Source: Lachnospiraceae bacterium C7 (GTDB lineage Bacteria; Bacillota; Clostridia; Lachnospirales; Lachnospiraceae). Taken from it: DNA of 64,000 nt. The position numbers and the translations under genes were made by a program. The stretch spans positions 35,975 to 99,974 of the forward strand of contig FOPE01000005.1 in assembly GCA_900113385.1 (NCBI GenBank), given 5' to 3'. Position 1 is the stretch's first letter, and the number at the start of each line of letters is the position of its first letter. Below are positions 1 to 8,341 of the stretch, piece by piece. The notes below the pieces were generated by a model. That model was not told the DNA's origin and searched no databases. It saw nothing but the letters and a program-made list of their open reading frames with translations.

Positions 1-1418
1 TATTTGTTTCAAATATATCTAAGAAATTTAATCAAAGCGATACAAGAAGTAAAATGATTATTCATCCAGATTTAGGAATAGGTATAGATGAAATTACATT
101 AAAGCCAAGAACTAAGAGAAATTCATTCTTTAAAAACATAATTAAAGATAAAATTGTTCAAGAAAACTTAGGAGAAGAACTTCGAGTTTTATACGTTGCT
201 CTCACTAGGGCAAAGGAAAAATTGATTTTAACTGGATCTATAAAAGATGCCCAGAAAAATTTCAGTAAATATACAGGACAAACAAAGGAAGGACAATTTT
301 TACCATATTCAACTAGACGTGATGCAAATAGTTATATGGATTGGATTATTCCAGCAATTTTGTCTTATCCAAATAAATATGAAGTAGATATTGTAAACCT
401 TTCATCTCTAGTTTATGAGGCAATAGAAGAAGCAGTAATAAATAAAATCCAGGAGATGGATTTAAGAAAAAAAATAATTAATTCATCATCAGATTTAATT
501 AGTGATATTGAAAAGCAATTAGATTTTGAATATCCTTATTTAGATCAGCTTAACAAAAAAAGTAAGTATTCTGTATCAGAATTAAAGAAACTTTCTATGG
601 AACAAGCATATGATGAAAATCAAGGAGAAGCAGAAACACCTACTTTTTTAAAGGAACTTTCAGAAGCAGAAAAAATAGTTCCTAAATTTATATTAAAGGA
701 ACGAGAAAAAAAGGCTGAAGAATTAGAAAAAAACGAAAAAGTAAATGAAAAAAATGATGCAGATTCTGTTTTTATTCAGCTAGAGTTTGATCAATTTCTT
801 CAAGAGGAATTAGAAAATAAAAACGAGCAAGACGAAGCTAAGGAACAGCAAACAGATGAAGAGGGCCGAGTTATAGTTCCACCTAAAAAAGAGATTAATT
901 TAGGAGCTAGACGAGGTACAGCAATGCATAGACTTTTACAGTGTATGAATTTCAAAGAAATCCTAAACATAGATAGAGAAAACAATAAGAAAGTTTTTGC
1001 ATATGTAAAAAGGCAGATTGAAAACGCTGTGAAAGAGGAACTTATGACAACTAACGATGCAAAACTTATCTATATAAATGGAATTTGCGATTTCGTTCGT
1101 TCTGATGTTGCCCTTAGAATGGCTAAGGCAGATGAAAAAGGTGATTTATATAAGGAAAAACCATTTGTAATGGATTATAATGATGCATTGTTGCAAGGTA
1201 TTATTGATGTCTTTTGGGTGGAAGATGATGGCATTGTTTTGCTTGATTATAAGACGGATAGTGTAAAAACAGGCCAAGAATTGGTAATGCGTTATGAAAT
1301 GCAGATTAATTTATATGCAGAAGCTCTTAGTAGAATTTTTTCGACTAAAGAGCATAAAGTAAAGACGAAGGAAAAACTTTTATATTCCTTCAAATTAAAA
1401 GAGGTAGTAGAAGTATGA
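1..1418 (+). CDS. addA: AddA helicase-nuclease subunit, C-terminal part (5' end outside window)
   Basis: This is the 3' part of the ATP-dependent helicase/exonuclease subunit A of the AddAB complex, which resects double-strand breaks for RecA. The open frame runs in from the left edge (codons begin at base 3). A UvrD-type helicase motif VI, LRVLYVALTRAKEKL, lies near codon 60 of the visible part. The RecB-type nuclease domain follows: GTAMHRLL, then GIIDVFW and the catalytic LLDYKTD about 40 residues before the end. Between them lies a Lys/Glu-rich linker. The stop overlaps the maf start in an ATGA, so the two are translationally coupled. A partner addB would be expected upstream, outside the window. 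Identity is firm; only completeness is limited by the window edge. Confidence 0.93.
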   Translation, partial: FVSNISKKFNQSDTRSKMIIHPDLGIGIDEITLKPRTKRNSFFKNIIKDKIVQENLGEELRVLYVALTRAKEKLILTGSIKDAQKNFSKYTGQTKEGQFLPYSTRRDANSYMDWIIPAILSYPNKYEVDIVNLSSLVYEAIEEAVINKIQEMDLRKKIINSSSDLISDIEKQLDFEYPYLDQLNKKSKYSVSELKKLSMEQAYDENQGEAETPTFLKELSEAEKIVPKFILKEREKKAEELEKNEKVNEKNDADSVFIQLEFDQFLQEELENKNEQDEAKEQQTDEEGRVIVPPKKEINLGARRGTAMHRLLQCMNFKEILNIDRENNKKVFAYVKRQIENAVKEELMTTNDAKLIYINGICDFVRSDVALRMAKADEKGDLYKEKPFVMDYNDALLQGIIDVFWVEDDGIVLLDYKTDSVKTGQELVMRYEMQINLYAEALSRIFSTKEHKVKTKEKLLYSFKLKEVVEV

Positions 1419-2041
1419 GTCAAATAGTTTTAGCGTCAGGTTCACCTAGAAGAAAAGAATTATTAGAGCAAATTGGGTTAGAATTTGATATTTTTCCAGC
1501 AAAAGGAGAAGAAATAACTACAAAAACAATTCCAAGTGAAGTAGTTATGGACCTTTCAAAAAGTAAAGCCATTGAAGTAGCGTCAATGGTAAATGATTAT
1601 AATGAAAAGCATAAAGAACTAACAACACCACAGGACATTTTAGTAATTGGTGCAGATACTGTAGTTGCTTATGGCAATGAAATCCTTGGGAAACCAAAGG
1701 ATGAAGAAGATGCAAAAAGAATGTTAAGAATGCTTTCAGGCAATACCCATGGAGTTTATACAGGAGTTACTTGCGTTTTTATAGATAAAAGCGGAAAAGC
1801 AGGACTACATAGCTTTTTTGAAAAGACTCAAGTAAGTATGTATGAAATGTCCGAAGAGGAAATAGACAGATATATAGAAACAGGAGAGCCTATGGATAAG
1901 GCAGGTAGCTATGGAATTCAAGGAAAATGCGCAATTTACATTAAAAAAATTGAAGGGGATTATAACAATGTAGTAGGTCTTCCGATAAGTAAATTGTATC
2001 AAGAATTAAAAAGTGTTGGAATTGATATATATTTGTGGTAG
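1415..2041 (+). CDS. maf: Maf family nucleotide pyrophosphatase
   Basis: Maf proteins are house-cleaning nucleoside triphosphate pyrophosphatases (dTTP/UTP type in most bacteria) and have been linked to septum formation. The 208-residue protein opens with the family signature LASGSPRRKELLEQIG, followed by GADTVV around residue 87 with the catalytic Asp, LGKPKDEEDA, and the C-terminal GSYGIQGKCAIYIKKIEGDY. Length is normal for the family, which is about 190-210 residues. The start overlaps the addA stop by four bases (ATGA), so it is probably co-transcribed with addA. Nothing is missing from the active-site motifs. A weak hairpin and a new promoter follow within 70 bases, so the unit probably ends here. 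Confidence 0.93.
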   Translation: MSQIVLASGSPRRKELLEQIGLEFDIFPAKGEEITTKTIPSEVVMDLSKSKAIEVASMVNDYNEKHKELTTPQDILVIGADTVVAYGNEILGKPKDEEDAKRMLRMLSGNTHGVYTGVTCVFIDKSGKAGLHSFFEKTQVSMYEMSEEEIDRYIETGEPMDKAGSYGIQGKCAIYIKKIEGDYNNVVGLPISKLYQELKSVGIDIYLW

Positions 2042-2055
2042 AATAGCAAAGTGTC

Positions 2056-2092
2056 GCAAAACTAGACTAACCATAGTGGTTTTTGATTTTGC
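2056..2092 (+). terminator. Possible weak terminator after maf
   Basis: An imperfect hairpin. Outer arms GCAAAA/TTTTGC enclose an AACCA-TAG-TGGTT stem followed directly by TTTTT. The stems are short and a promoter overlaps the 3' arm, so termination here would be inefficient. Confidence 0.3.
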
Positions 2093-2111
2093 ATATATTG
2101 ATGGATAAAAT
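2083..2111 (+). promoter_or_regulatory. Sigma-A-type promoter for the 89-residue protein gene
   Basis: TTGATT at 2083-2088 and TAAAAT at 2106-2111 are separated by 17 bases. They lie 45 bases upstream of the start at 2156. Confidence 0.5.
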
Positions 2112-2155
2112 ATATAATTACATCAATTTATTAAAAGAAAAAGGAGAGCTTTATT

Positions 2156-2425
2156 ATGAACGGATATGAATACGATGAAGAGGTTTTAAACACTTTTTTA
2201 GAGAATCAAGGACAACTTTTTTCGGAGAATGTTGCTAATTCTTTAGAGGAAGCAGAGGCTTTTTTAGAGGATTGTATGGCAATAGTTTGTGCGAATTTCA
2301 AAGAAGTTAAAGAGTATTTTAAAGAGGCTGGAACAGATATTTCAGGTATGAGTGACGAAGACCTTAAAGATGCTTGTGAAGTCTTTGAAATTGAAGATGG
2401 AAGATATCTAATAGTAGAAGGTTAG
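2156..2425 (+). CDS. Small acidic conserved protein, function unknown
   Basis: An 89-residue, strongly acidic protein that I can only describe. It begins MNGYEYDEEVL and ends with EVFEIEDGRYLIVEG. The middle segment SLEEAEAFLEDCMAIVCANF is predicted helical and contains two cysteines. There is no signal peptide or membrane segment. A good ribosome binding site (AAGGAG, seven bases before the ATG) and codon use like its neighbours support a real gene. It appears monocistronic: its own promoter lies upstream, and a repeat-rich gap separates it from the PAP2 gene. I recall similar small proteins in other Lachnospiraceae, some loosely named glyoxalase, but I see no metal-binding motif that would support that name. 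Confidence 0.7.
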   Translation: MNGYEYDEEVLNTFLENQGQLFSENVANSLEEAEAFLEDCMAIVCANFKEVKEYFKEAGTDISGMSDEDLKDACEVFEIEDGRYLIVEG

Positions 2426-2432
2426 TTAAAAA

Positions 2433-2540
2433 ACTAGAATAAGACTAAATAAAACTAAAAATAATAATACTAAAGAAAACTAGAATAAGACTAAAAACAA
2501 TAAGACTAAATAGAACTAGAATAAAACTAAAAAGAGACTA
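2433..2540. repeat. Phased ACTA repeats, about three 36-bp units
   Basis: Ten ACTA tetramers fall at 2433, 2444, 2454, 2469, 2479, 2490, 2505, 2515, 2526 and 2537. Spacings are 10-11 or 15 bases and form a 36-bp super-unit (10+11+15) repeated about three times. The units are AT-rich with ACTAGAATAAG/ACTAAA cores. The array fills the gap between the 89-residue protein gene and the PAP2 gene. Confidence 0.75.
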
Positions 2541-2563
2541 ATTTTTATTGAAGGTGAAAAAAT

Positions 2564-3097
2564 ATGACATGGGAATTTCATTTTTTATATGCTTTACAAA
2601 ATATTCATACGACTATTTTAGATAAAATAATGGTTTTGTTATCTACATTAGGAAATTCAGGAGCAATGTGGATTGGAATGGCTATAGCTTTATCAATTAA
2701 TCGTAAAACTAGAAAGTTAGGTTTTCAAATGTTTATTGCAATGTTAGTTGCTTTTATATTAGGTAATGGAATACTTAAAAATTTTATACAACGACAAAGA
2801 CCTTGCTGGATAGATGATTCAATCAAATTATTGATTAGAAATCCAAAAGATTTTTCATTTCCATCGGGGCATTCCTTAAATGGATTTGTTGCTGCAACAA
2901 CTATTTTCTTAAATGATAGAAAAGCAGGAATTATTGCTATTATTGCAGCTGGTTTAATAGCTTTTTCAAGATTATATCTTTTTGTACATTTTCCAACAGA
3001 TGTGCTATGTGGCATAGTCCTAGGTATAGGCATTGCAATTTTTGTAAATGAAGTATTTAAAAGATGGAAAAATAATCCACTAAAGAAATTTTATTAA
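2564..3097 (+). CDS. PAP2-family membrane phosphatase
   Basis: A 177-residue integral membrane phosphatase of the PAP2/acid phosphatase superfamily. Members dephosphorylate lipid phosphates such as undecaprenyl pyrophosphate, phosphatidate or phosphatidylglycerol phosphate on the outer face of the membrane. The three catalytic motifs are present in order: KNFIQRQRP (KxxxxxxRP) near residue 74, PSGH near residue 100, and SRLYLFVHFPTD (SRxxxxxHxxxD) near residue 135. Hydrophobic segments lie before, between and after them. Length suits the small single-domain class. It stands alone, with a repeat array before it and a terminator after it. The sequence cannot tell which lipid is the substrate; undecaprenyl-pyrophosphate recycling is a reasonable guess. 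Confidence 0.88.
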   Translation: MTWEFHFLYALQNIHTTILDKIMVLLSTLGNSGAMWIGMAIALSINRKTRKLGFQMFIAMLVAFILGNGILKNFIQRQRPCWIDDSIKLLIRNPKDFSFPSGHSLNGFVAATTIFLNDRKAGIIAIIAAGLIAFSRLYLFVHFPTDVLCGIVLGIGIAIFVNEVFKRWKNNPLKKFY

Positions 3098-3117
3098 GAA
3101 ATTAAATAATAATATAT

Positions 3118-3206
3118 AAACGCCAATTCTCTACATGGTATTCATTGATATGCATCTAATATTATAGTTACATACCAATGAAGTAGTAGGAAATTGGCGT
3201 TTTTTA
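3118..3206. terminator. Long hairpin terminator between convergent genes
   Basis: Arms AAACGCCAATT (3118-3128) and AATTGGCGTTT (3192-3202) pair perfectly, and a T run continues to 3205. The 60-base interior can fold further (TTCATTG with CAATGAA). It lies between the PAP2 gene (plus) and htpG (minus) and can serve both, though the T run is better on the plus strand. Confidence 0.75.
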
Positions 3207-3222
3207 AATTTGTTTTAATATT

Positions 3223-5280
3223 TTATTTTGTAAGTAAAAGCATAATGTCATTGCTACGTTTGATGAATTTTGACATTTCATCAACAGCAAGTGGAGCATT
3301 ACTGATTCTAGCTAAATCATATAATTGCTCAACAAACATTGGAATATTTTCTGAAGTGTTGTTTTCAAAAATATATTTTACAAGTTGGTTGTTAGCATTA
3401 AGTGTAAGTGTTTCATCTGCTGAGAACATATTTGGATCCATTCCAGCCATTCCGTTAGCAGAGTAAAGTTTAAACATATCTTGCATACGACGACCTTGCT
3501 CAGAAAGTGTTAAAACAGATGCAACAGAATCATCTTTTAAACTTTCAACTTTTACTGTAAGTTTTTCTTTATTAAGAGTTTTCTTAAATAAGTCACTTAA
3601 TGTTGTTGTTTCTTCAGTAAGATCTGCAGCAGAATCATCTTTTAAAGTATCAGTAACATCTGCATCAATTCTCATGAATTTGTAATCTGAATTACGTTGT
3701 TCTAATTGAGTAATAAATGAAGAGTCAATTGTTGAATCTAAGATTACAGCATTCATTTTTTGATCTTTAAACATATTTACATATTGACCTTGCTGATTTA
3801 AATCAGTTACATAGTAAATAGTTGTTTTTTCTTCTTCTTTTGTTTCTGTAGAAGAGTTATCAGTATTTTCATTATCTTTTTTATCTGAATCATCTTTTGC
3901 AACTGGTTTTAATAATTCAGGTAATGTCTGATATTTTCCATAAATATCTTTAAATAGGATATAATCGTTCATCTTATCACAGAACTTAGTATCTCTTAAG
4001 CAACCATATTTGATGAATGGACTAATATCATCCCAATATGTTTCGTAATTTTCTTTATCAGTTTTACATAAACCAGAAAGTTTATCAGCAACCTTTTTAG
4101 TGATGTAATCAGAAATCTTTTTAACGAAACCATCGTTTTGTAAAGCTGAACGTGAAACGTTAAGTGGTAAATCAGGACAATCAATTACACCTTTAAGTAA
4201 CATTAGGAATTCTGGAATAACTTCTTTAATGTTATCAGCGATAAATACTTGGTTGTTGTATAATTTGATTTTTCCTTCGATTGATTCATATTCAGTATTG
4301 ATTTTAGGGAAGTATAAAATTCCTTTTAAGTTAAATGGATAATCCATATTTAAATGAATCCAAAATAGTGGCTCTTTAAAGTCATTAAATACTTTACGGT
4401 AAAATGCTTTATACTCCTCATCAGTACAATCACTTGGATTTTTTGCCCAAAGTGGAAGAGTGTCATTAAGAGGTACAGGACGTTTTTTGATTTTTAATTT
4501 ATCTTTTGCAGGTGAAACCTCAACAGTTTCTTTTTCGCCCTTATCATTTGTTTTTTCCTCTGTTTTAGCATCTTCGTGAATCTCTTCAATTACTTCGTCT
4601 GTGTCAAGTTTCTCAGATTTTTCGATAATTTCAAATTCGTCTGATGCATTAGCATTTGTAAGGTAAATTTCTGTTGGCATAAATGAACAATATTTCTCGA
4701 TAACTTCACGAGCCTTAAATTCATTTACAAATTCTAAGCAATCTTCATTAATAAATAAAGTGATTTCTGTACCGACAGTATCTTTAGTACCTTCAGTCAT
4801 GTCGAATTCAGTACCACCATCGCAGCTCCAATGTACTGGAGTAGAACCTTCTTTATAAGAAAGTGTATCGATTGTTACTTCGTCAGCAACCATAAAGGCA
4901 GAATAGAAACCTAAACCAAAGTGGCCAATGATCTGGTCATCACTTGATTTATCTTTATATTTCTCAATGAAATCTGTTGCGCCAGAAAAAGCAACTTTAT
5001 TAATGTATTCTTCAACTTCATCGCCAGTCATTCCAAGACCGTTATCAATGAATTTTAATGTTTTTTCTTGTGGGTTTAAAATAACTTCAATTTTTGCTTT
5101 GTAATCTTCTGGAAGAGTATATTCACCCATCATATCTAATTTTTTTAATTTAGTAATTGCATCGCAACCATTTGATATAAGTTCACGATAGAAAATATCA
5201 TGATCAGAATATAACCATTTTTTGATTATAGGAAATAAATTGTCGCTATCAATTGAAAGATTTCCGTGTTTTGTACTCAT
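3223..5280 (-). CDS. htpG: Molecular chaperone HtpG (Hsp90)
   Basis: ATP-dependent cytosolic Hsp90 chaperone, 685 residues. The N-terminal GHKL ATPase is complete: ELISNGCDAITKL (the Asn of the ATP lid region), DNGLGM around residue 80, and the glycine loop GHFGLGFYSAFMV. The middle domain has PLNVSRSALQND with the conserved Arg that contacts the gamma-phosphate. It is longer than the typical 610-630 residues because of two acidic/lysine-rich inserts. One lies at about residues 220-260, where eukaryotic Hsp90 has its charged linker; the other is a Ser/Asp/Glu-rich stretch near residue 465. The start at 5280 has a good AAAGGAG site. A CIRCE operator lies 115 bases upstream, so HrcA should repress it, unlike B. 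subtilis htpG, which is not HrcA-controlled. Confidence 0.95.
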   Translation of the reverse strand: MSTKHGNLSIDSDNLFPIIKKWLYSDHDIFYRELISNGCDAITKLKKLDMMGEYTLPEDYKAKIEVILNPQEKTLKFIDNGLGMTGDEVEEYINKVAFSGATDFIEKYKDKSSDDQIIGHFGLGFYSAFMVADEVTIDTLSYKEGSTPVHWSCDGGTEFDMTEGTKDTVGTEITLFINEDCLEFVNEFKAREVIEKYCSFMPTEIYLTNANASDEFEIIEKSEKLDTDEVIEEIHEDAKTEEKTNDKGEKETVEVSPAKDKLKIKKRPVPLNDTLPLWAKNPSDCTDEEYKAFYRKVFNDFKEPLFWIHLNMDYPFNLKGILYFPKINTEYESIEGKIKLYNNQVFIADNIKEVIPEFLMLLKGVIDCPDLPLNVSRSALQNDGFVKKISDYITKKVADKLSGLCKTDKENYETYWDDISPFIKYGCLRDTKFCDKMNDYILFKDIYGKYQTLPELLKPVAKDDSDKKDNENTDNSSTETKEEEKTTIYYVTDLNQQGQYVNMFKDQKMNAVILDSTIDSSFITQLEQRNSDYKFMRIDADVTDTLKDDSAADLTEETTTLSDLFKKTLNKEKLTVKVESLKDDSVASVLTLSEQGRRMQDMFKLYSANGMAGMDPNMFSADETLTLNANNQLVKYIFENNTSENIPMFVEQLYDLARISNAPLAVDEMSKFIKRSNDIMLLLTK

Positions 5281-5358
5281 AATAATGTCGCTCCTTTAAA
5301 AATATATATTAATTTAAATAATTGTTGTTTAATCTATATAAGATTTACTCTATTAAAA

Positions 5359-5387
5359 ATCATAAAACTAAAAATTAAAAAAGTCAA
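5359..5387 (-). promoter_or_regulatory. Sigma-A-type promoter of htpG
   Basis: On the minus strand TTGACT (5387-5382) and TATGAT (5364-5359) are separated by 17 bases, about 80 bases upstream of the htpG start. The CIRCE element begins 8 bases upstream of the -35 box. Confidence 0.7.
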
Positions 5388-5394
5388 TAGAAAA

Positions 5395-5421
5395 TTAGCA
5401 CTCTTTTTAAATGAGTGCTAA
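5395..5421. promoter_or_regulatory. CIRCE operator (HrcA site) for htpG
   Basis: A perfect consensus inverted repeat, TTAGCACTC-N9-GAGTGCTAA, the binding site of the HrcA repressor. The same arms occur upstream of hrcA at 39927-39953. The plus-strand gene at 5680 starts 259 bases away with its own promoter, so htpG is the likely target. Confidence 0.95.
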
Positions 5422-5492
5422 CAATTCCAAAACCAAAATGTATAAAAAATGAATATTTATTATTAAATTATAAATTTTTATGCAAAATAACA

Positions 5493-5520
5493 TTGCAAAA
5501 ATGAATAATTATGGTATAAT
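5493..5520 (+). promoter_or_regulatory. Sigma-A-type promoter of the thioesterase-transporter operon
   Basis: TTGCAA (5493-5498) and a consensus TATAAT (5515-5520) are separated by 16 bases. Transcription would start near 5527 and give a 150-base leader before the thioesterase start. Confidence 0.65.
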
Positions 5521-5608
5521 ATTCATATGCAATACATAAATATGCAGAAAACATTAATAATATACAGATAATTAATATGTATTTACATTAGGGAGAGAAA
5601 ACTTTAAG

Positions 5609-5662
5609 ATAAATATGTAGAGAATTTTATTTATTTTTAGGTCAGAGTTTTTACATATTTAT
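5609..5662 (+). other. Long-range helix in the leader of the thioesterase gene
   Basis: ATAAATATGTA (5609-5619) and TACATATTTAT (5652-5662) are perfectly complementary over 11 bases. They enclose 32 bases and end five bases before the AGGAGG ribosome binding site. This suggests a folded leader, but it matches no riboswitch class I recognise. Confidence 0.35.
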
Positions 5663-5679
5663 GTTAGGAGGAATTAGTT

Positions 5680-6069
5680 ATGTTAGAAATAGGATTAAAA
5701 GGACAGTCTAAGAGAACTGTTACAAATGAAACAACAGCTAAAGCACTTAAAAGCGGTGAGCTTGAAGTTCTTGCTACACCAATTATGGTGGCTCTTATGG
5801 AAGAGGCTGCATGTAATTGTTTAGAAGGACATTTAGAAGAGGGACAAAGTAGTGTAGGAACATCATTGAATATTTCACATGTTTCTCCAAGCCCAGTAGG
5901 AATGGACATTACTTGTGAAGCAGAACTTATTGCAATAGATCGCAAAGCCCTTTCATTTGAAGTAAAGGCCTTCGATGAAAGTGGTCTAATAGGAGAAGGG
6001 ACACATTCTCGTTTTATTATTAATAAAGAGAAATTCCAAAATAAAGCCAATTCAAAATTAAATAAATAA
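5680..6069 (+). CDS. FlK-like hotdog-fold thioesterase
   Basis: A 129-residue single-domain protein of the fluoroacetyl-CoA thioesterase-like (FlK) hotdog family. Family hallmarks in order are ATPIMVALMEEAA (residues 31-43) with the catalytic-region Glu, SSVGTSLNISHVSPSPVG (residues 64-81) with the His on the central strand, and GEGTHSRFIIN near the end. It lacks the fluoroacetate context of Streptomyces FlK. In Firmicutes such proteins are general acyl-CoA thioesterases of unknown preference. It starts after a strong AGGAGG site and ends 21 bases before the amino-acid transporter gene, so it is probably the first gene of that operon. Why a thioesterase precedes an amino-acid uptake system is not obvious from the sequence. 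Confidence 0.82.
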   Translation: MLEIGLKGQSKRTVTNETTAKALKSGELEVLATPIMVALMEEAACNCLEGHLEEGQSSVGTSLNISHVSPSPVGMDITCEAELIAIDRKALSFEVKAFDESGLIGEGTHSRFIINKEKFQNKANSKLNK

Positions 6070-6090
6070 CAAATAAAAAAAGGAGAAACT

Positions 6091-7614
6091 ATGACTAAAA
6101 AAAATAATATAAAATCCATCGTAGGAATTGTGGCAGTCATTGCTGTTTGCGTGATAGCTGCTATTGCAATTCATGGAAACGGCAAAAAAAATGCCCAAAG
6201 CATTAAAAGTGTTAAAGATATTGCAGGACACAAAATAGGCGTACAGCTTGGTACTACAGGCGATATTTTAGCAAGTGATTATGAAAATGATAAAAAAGGT
6301 TCAACTGTTGACCGTTACAACAAGGGAGCTGATGCGGTTCAAGCATTATCTCAGAATAAAGTAGATTGCGTAATTATTGATGAGGAACCAGCTAAAGCTT
6401 TTGCATCACAAAATAAAAATGTTAAGATTTTAAAAGAGGCTTTTGCAGATGAATCGTATGCTTTTTGTATTGCAAAAGATAACAAAGCGTTAACAAACAA
6501 TGTTAATGATGCACTTGAAAAATTGAAAAAAGACGGAACAATTGATGCAATTAGAGATAATTATATTGGAGAAAATGCAGGCAAGAATCCATATAAATCT
6601 AAAAATGTTTCTAGAGAAAATGGAGAACTTGTAGTTGCTACTAATGCAACTTTCCAGCCATACGAATATTATAAAGGTGGAAAAGTTGTAGGAATCGATA
6701 TGGATATTGCACAGGCTGTTTGTGATGAATTACACATGAGCATGAAAATTGAAGATATGGAATTCGATTCAATTATTACAGCAGTTCAAACAGGTAAAGC
6801 GGATATAGGAGCTGCTGGTATAACAGTTACAGCAGAAAGAAAGAAAAATATAGATTTTTCTAATTCATATACAACATCAAAACAAGTAGTTCTTGTAAAC
6901 AATGGTAAAAGTGCAGGATCATCACTTAGTGTTGGAGAAAAATTCAAAAACAACTTTATTAAAGAGCATAGATATCAATATATTTTAAAAGGTCTTAAGA
7001 CTACATTATTTATTACAGTTTGTGCCTTGATAATTGGTATTTTACTTGGTTCATTACTTGCAATTATAAGAACTACACATGATAGAAATGGTGGACTTAC
7101 TATATTAAATATTTTAGCTAAAATATATTTGACAATTGTTCGAGGAACACCTACTATGGTACAACTTCTTATCATATATTACGTAGTGTTTGCATCAACA
7201 AATATTAGCAAAACACTTGTCGCTATAGTAGCTTTTGGCTTAAACTCAGCAGCTTATGTTGCAGAAGTTGTTAGATCAGGTATTATGTCTGTTGATAATG
7301 GACAGTTTGAAGCAGGACGAAGCCTAGGTTTATCATACAAAACAACAATGTTGTCAATTGTATTTCCACAGGCATTTAAAAACATTTTACCAGCCCTTGG
7401 AAATGAACTTATTACTCTTTTAAAAGAGACTTCAATAAGTGGTTACATTGGTCTTGTTGATTTAACAAAAGGAAGCGATATTATCAGAAGCATCACATAC
7501 GATGCAATGATGCCACTTGGTATTGTAGCAGTTATTTACTTAATAATTGTTATGATACTTACAGCTTTAGTTAATAAGTTAGAGAGGAGTTTAAGAAAGA
7601 ATGAGCGAAACTAA
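6091..7614 (+). CDS. Amino-acid ABC transporter substrate-binding/permease fusion, binding domain permuted
   Basis: A 507-residue fusion of a solute-binding domain and a polar amino-acid permease (glutamine/His/Arg type). Residues 11-28 form a membrane anchor with no lipobox. Residues 38-162 match the second half of a family-3 binding protein ([16 protein letters not shown] through AIRDNYIG). Residues 178-272 match the first half ([53 protein letters not shown]). The halves are therefore in the reverse of the usual order, as in a circular permutation. The permease follows from about residue 297, with TTLFIT, several membrane segments and the EAA-type loop [15 protein letters not shown] that docks the ATPase. 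The 3' end overlaps the ATPase gene by 14 bases. Which amino acid is carried is unknown. Confidence 0.9.
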   Translation: MTKKNNIKSIVGIVAVIAVCVIAAIAIHGNGKKNAQSIKSVKDIAGHKIGVQLGTTGDILASDYENDKKGSTVDRYNKGADAVQALSQNKVDCVIIDEEPAKAFASQNKNVKILKEAFADESYAFCIAKDNKALTNNVNDALEKLKKDGTIDAIRDNYIGENAGKNPYKSKNVSRENGELVVATNATFQPYEYYKGGKVVGIDMDIAQAVCDELHMSMKIEDMEFDSIITAVQTGKADIGAAGITVTAERKKNIDFSNSYTTSKQVVLVNNGKSAGSSLSVGEKFKNNFIKEHRYQYILKGLKTTLFITVCALIIGILLGSLLAIIRTTHDRNGGLTILNILAKIYLTIVRGTPTMVQLLIIYYVVFASTNISKTLVAIVAFGLNSAAYVAEVVRSGIMSVDNGQFEAGRSLGLSYKTTMLSIVFPQAFKNILPALGNELITLLKETSISGYIGLVDLTKGSDIIRSITYDAMMPLGIVAVIYLIIVMILTALVNKLERSLRKNERN

Positions 7615-8341
7615 TGTTTTATTAGATATTAAAAATTTAAAAAAGAGTTACGGAAAACATGAAGTTTTAAAAGGAATTAGTACTACAATTTCAAAAGGAG
7701 AAGTTATAGCAATTATTGGACCATCAGGTTGCGGTAAGTCAACTTTCCTTAGATCACTTAATCTACTAGAAGAGCCTACAAGTGGAACTATTCTTTTTGA
7801 AAATGAGGATATTACTAACAAGAATATTGATATTGATCATATGAGAGAAAGAATTGGAATGGTTTTCCAGCAGTTTAATCTTTTCCCTAATATGACAATT
7901 AAGAAAAATATAATGCTTGCCCCTGTTAAGCTTGGAAAAATGACTAAAGAGGAAGCTAGCCAAAAGGCTGAAGAATTATTAGAAAGAATTGGTCTTAGTG
8001 ATAAAGCTGATAGTTATCCAGACATGCTTTCAGGTGGACAAAAACAGCGTGTTGCAATTGCTAGAGCACTTGCTATGAATCCGGATGTTATGCTTTTTGA
8101 TGAGCCTACATCTGCACTTGATCCTGAAATGGTAGGTGAGGTTTTAAGTCTTATGCAAGAACTTGCTAAAGAAGGAATGACAATGGTTGTTGTAACACAT
8201 GAAATGGGATTTGCAAGAGAGGTAGCAAATCGTGTATTATTTATTAATGAAGGTGTGATTAGTGAGGATGATGTTCCAGAGAATATCTTTACTAATCCAA
8301 AAAGTCCAAGATTGCAAGAATTTTTAAGTAAGGTGTTATAA
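7601..8341 (+). CDS. glnQ: Polar amino-acid ABC transporter ATPase (GlnQ type)
   Basis: A 246-residue nucleotide-binding subunit that powers the upstream fused binding protein/permease. Walker A is GPSGCGKST (residues 39-47), the Q-loop lies in [14 protein letters not shown], the ABC signature is [15 protein letters not shown] (about residues 143-157), Walker B is [14 protein letters not shown], and the switch His is in VVVTHEMGF. Length and motif spacing fit the GlnQ/ArtP/HisP family. It overlaps the permease gene by 14 bases and its stop shares a base with the next start, so the three are translationally coupled. The symbol reflects family only; substrate specificity is not readable from an ATPase. 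Confidence 0.92.
   Translation: MSETNVLLDIKNLKKSYGKHEVLKGISTTISKGEVIAIIGPSGCGKSTFLRSLNLLEEPTSGTILFENEDITNKNIDIDHMRERIGMVFQQFNLFPNMTIKKNIMLAPVKLGKMTKEEASQKAEELLERIGLSDKADSYPDMLSGGQKQRVAIARALAMNPDVMLFDEPTSALDPEMVGEVLSLMQELAKEGMTMVVVTHEMGFAREVANRVLFINEGVISEDDVPENIFTNPKSPRLQEFLSKVL

Noticed and set aside
54..1418. An ATG at 54 as the start of a 454-residue protein
   Set aside because: The same frame is open to the left edge and encodes AddA sequence upstream; the gene is simply cut by the window.
5395..5421. CIRCE element acting on the plus-strand thioesterase gene
   Set aside because: It lies about 70 bases upstream of that gene's promoter, while it nearly abuts the htpG promoter on the other strand.
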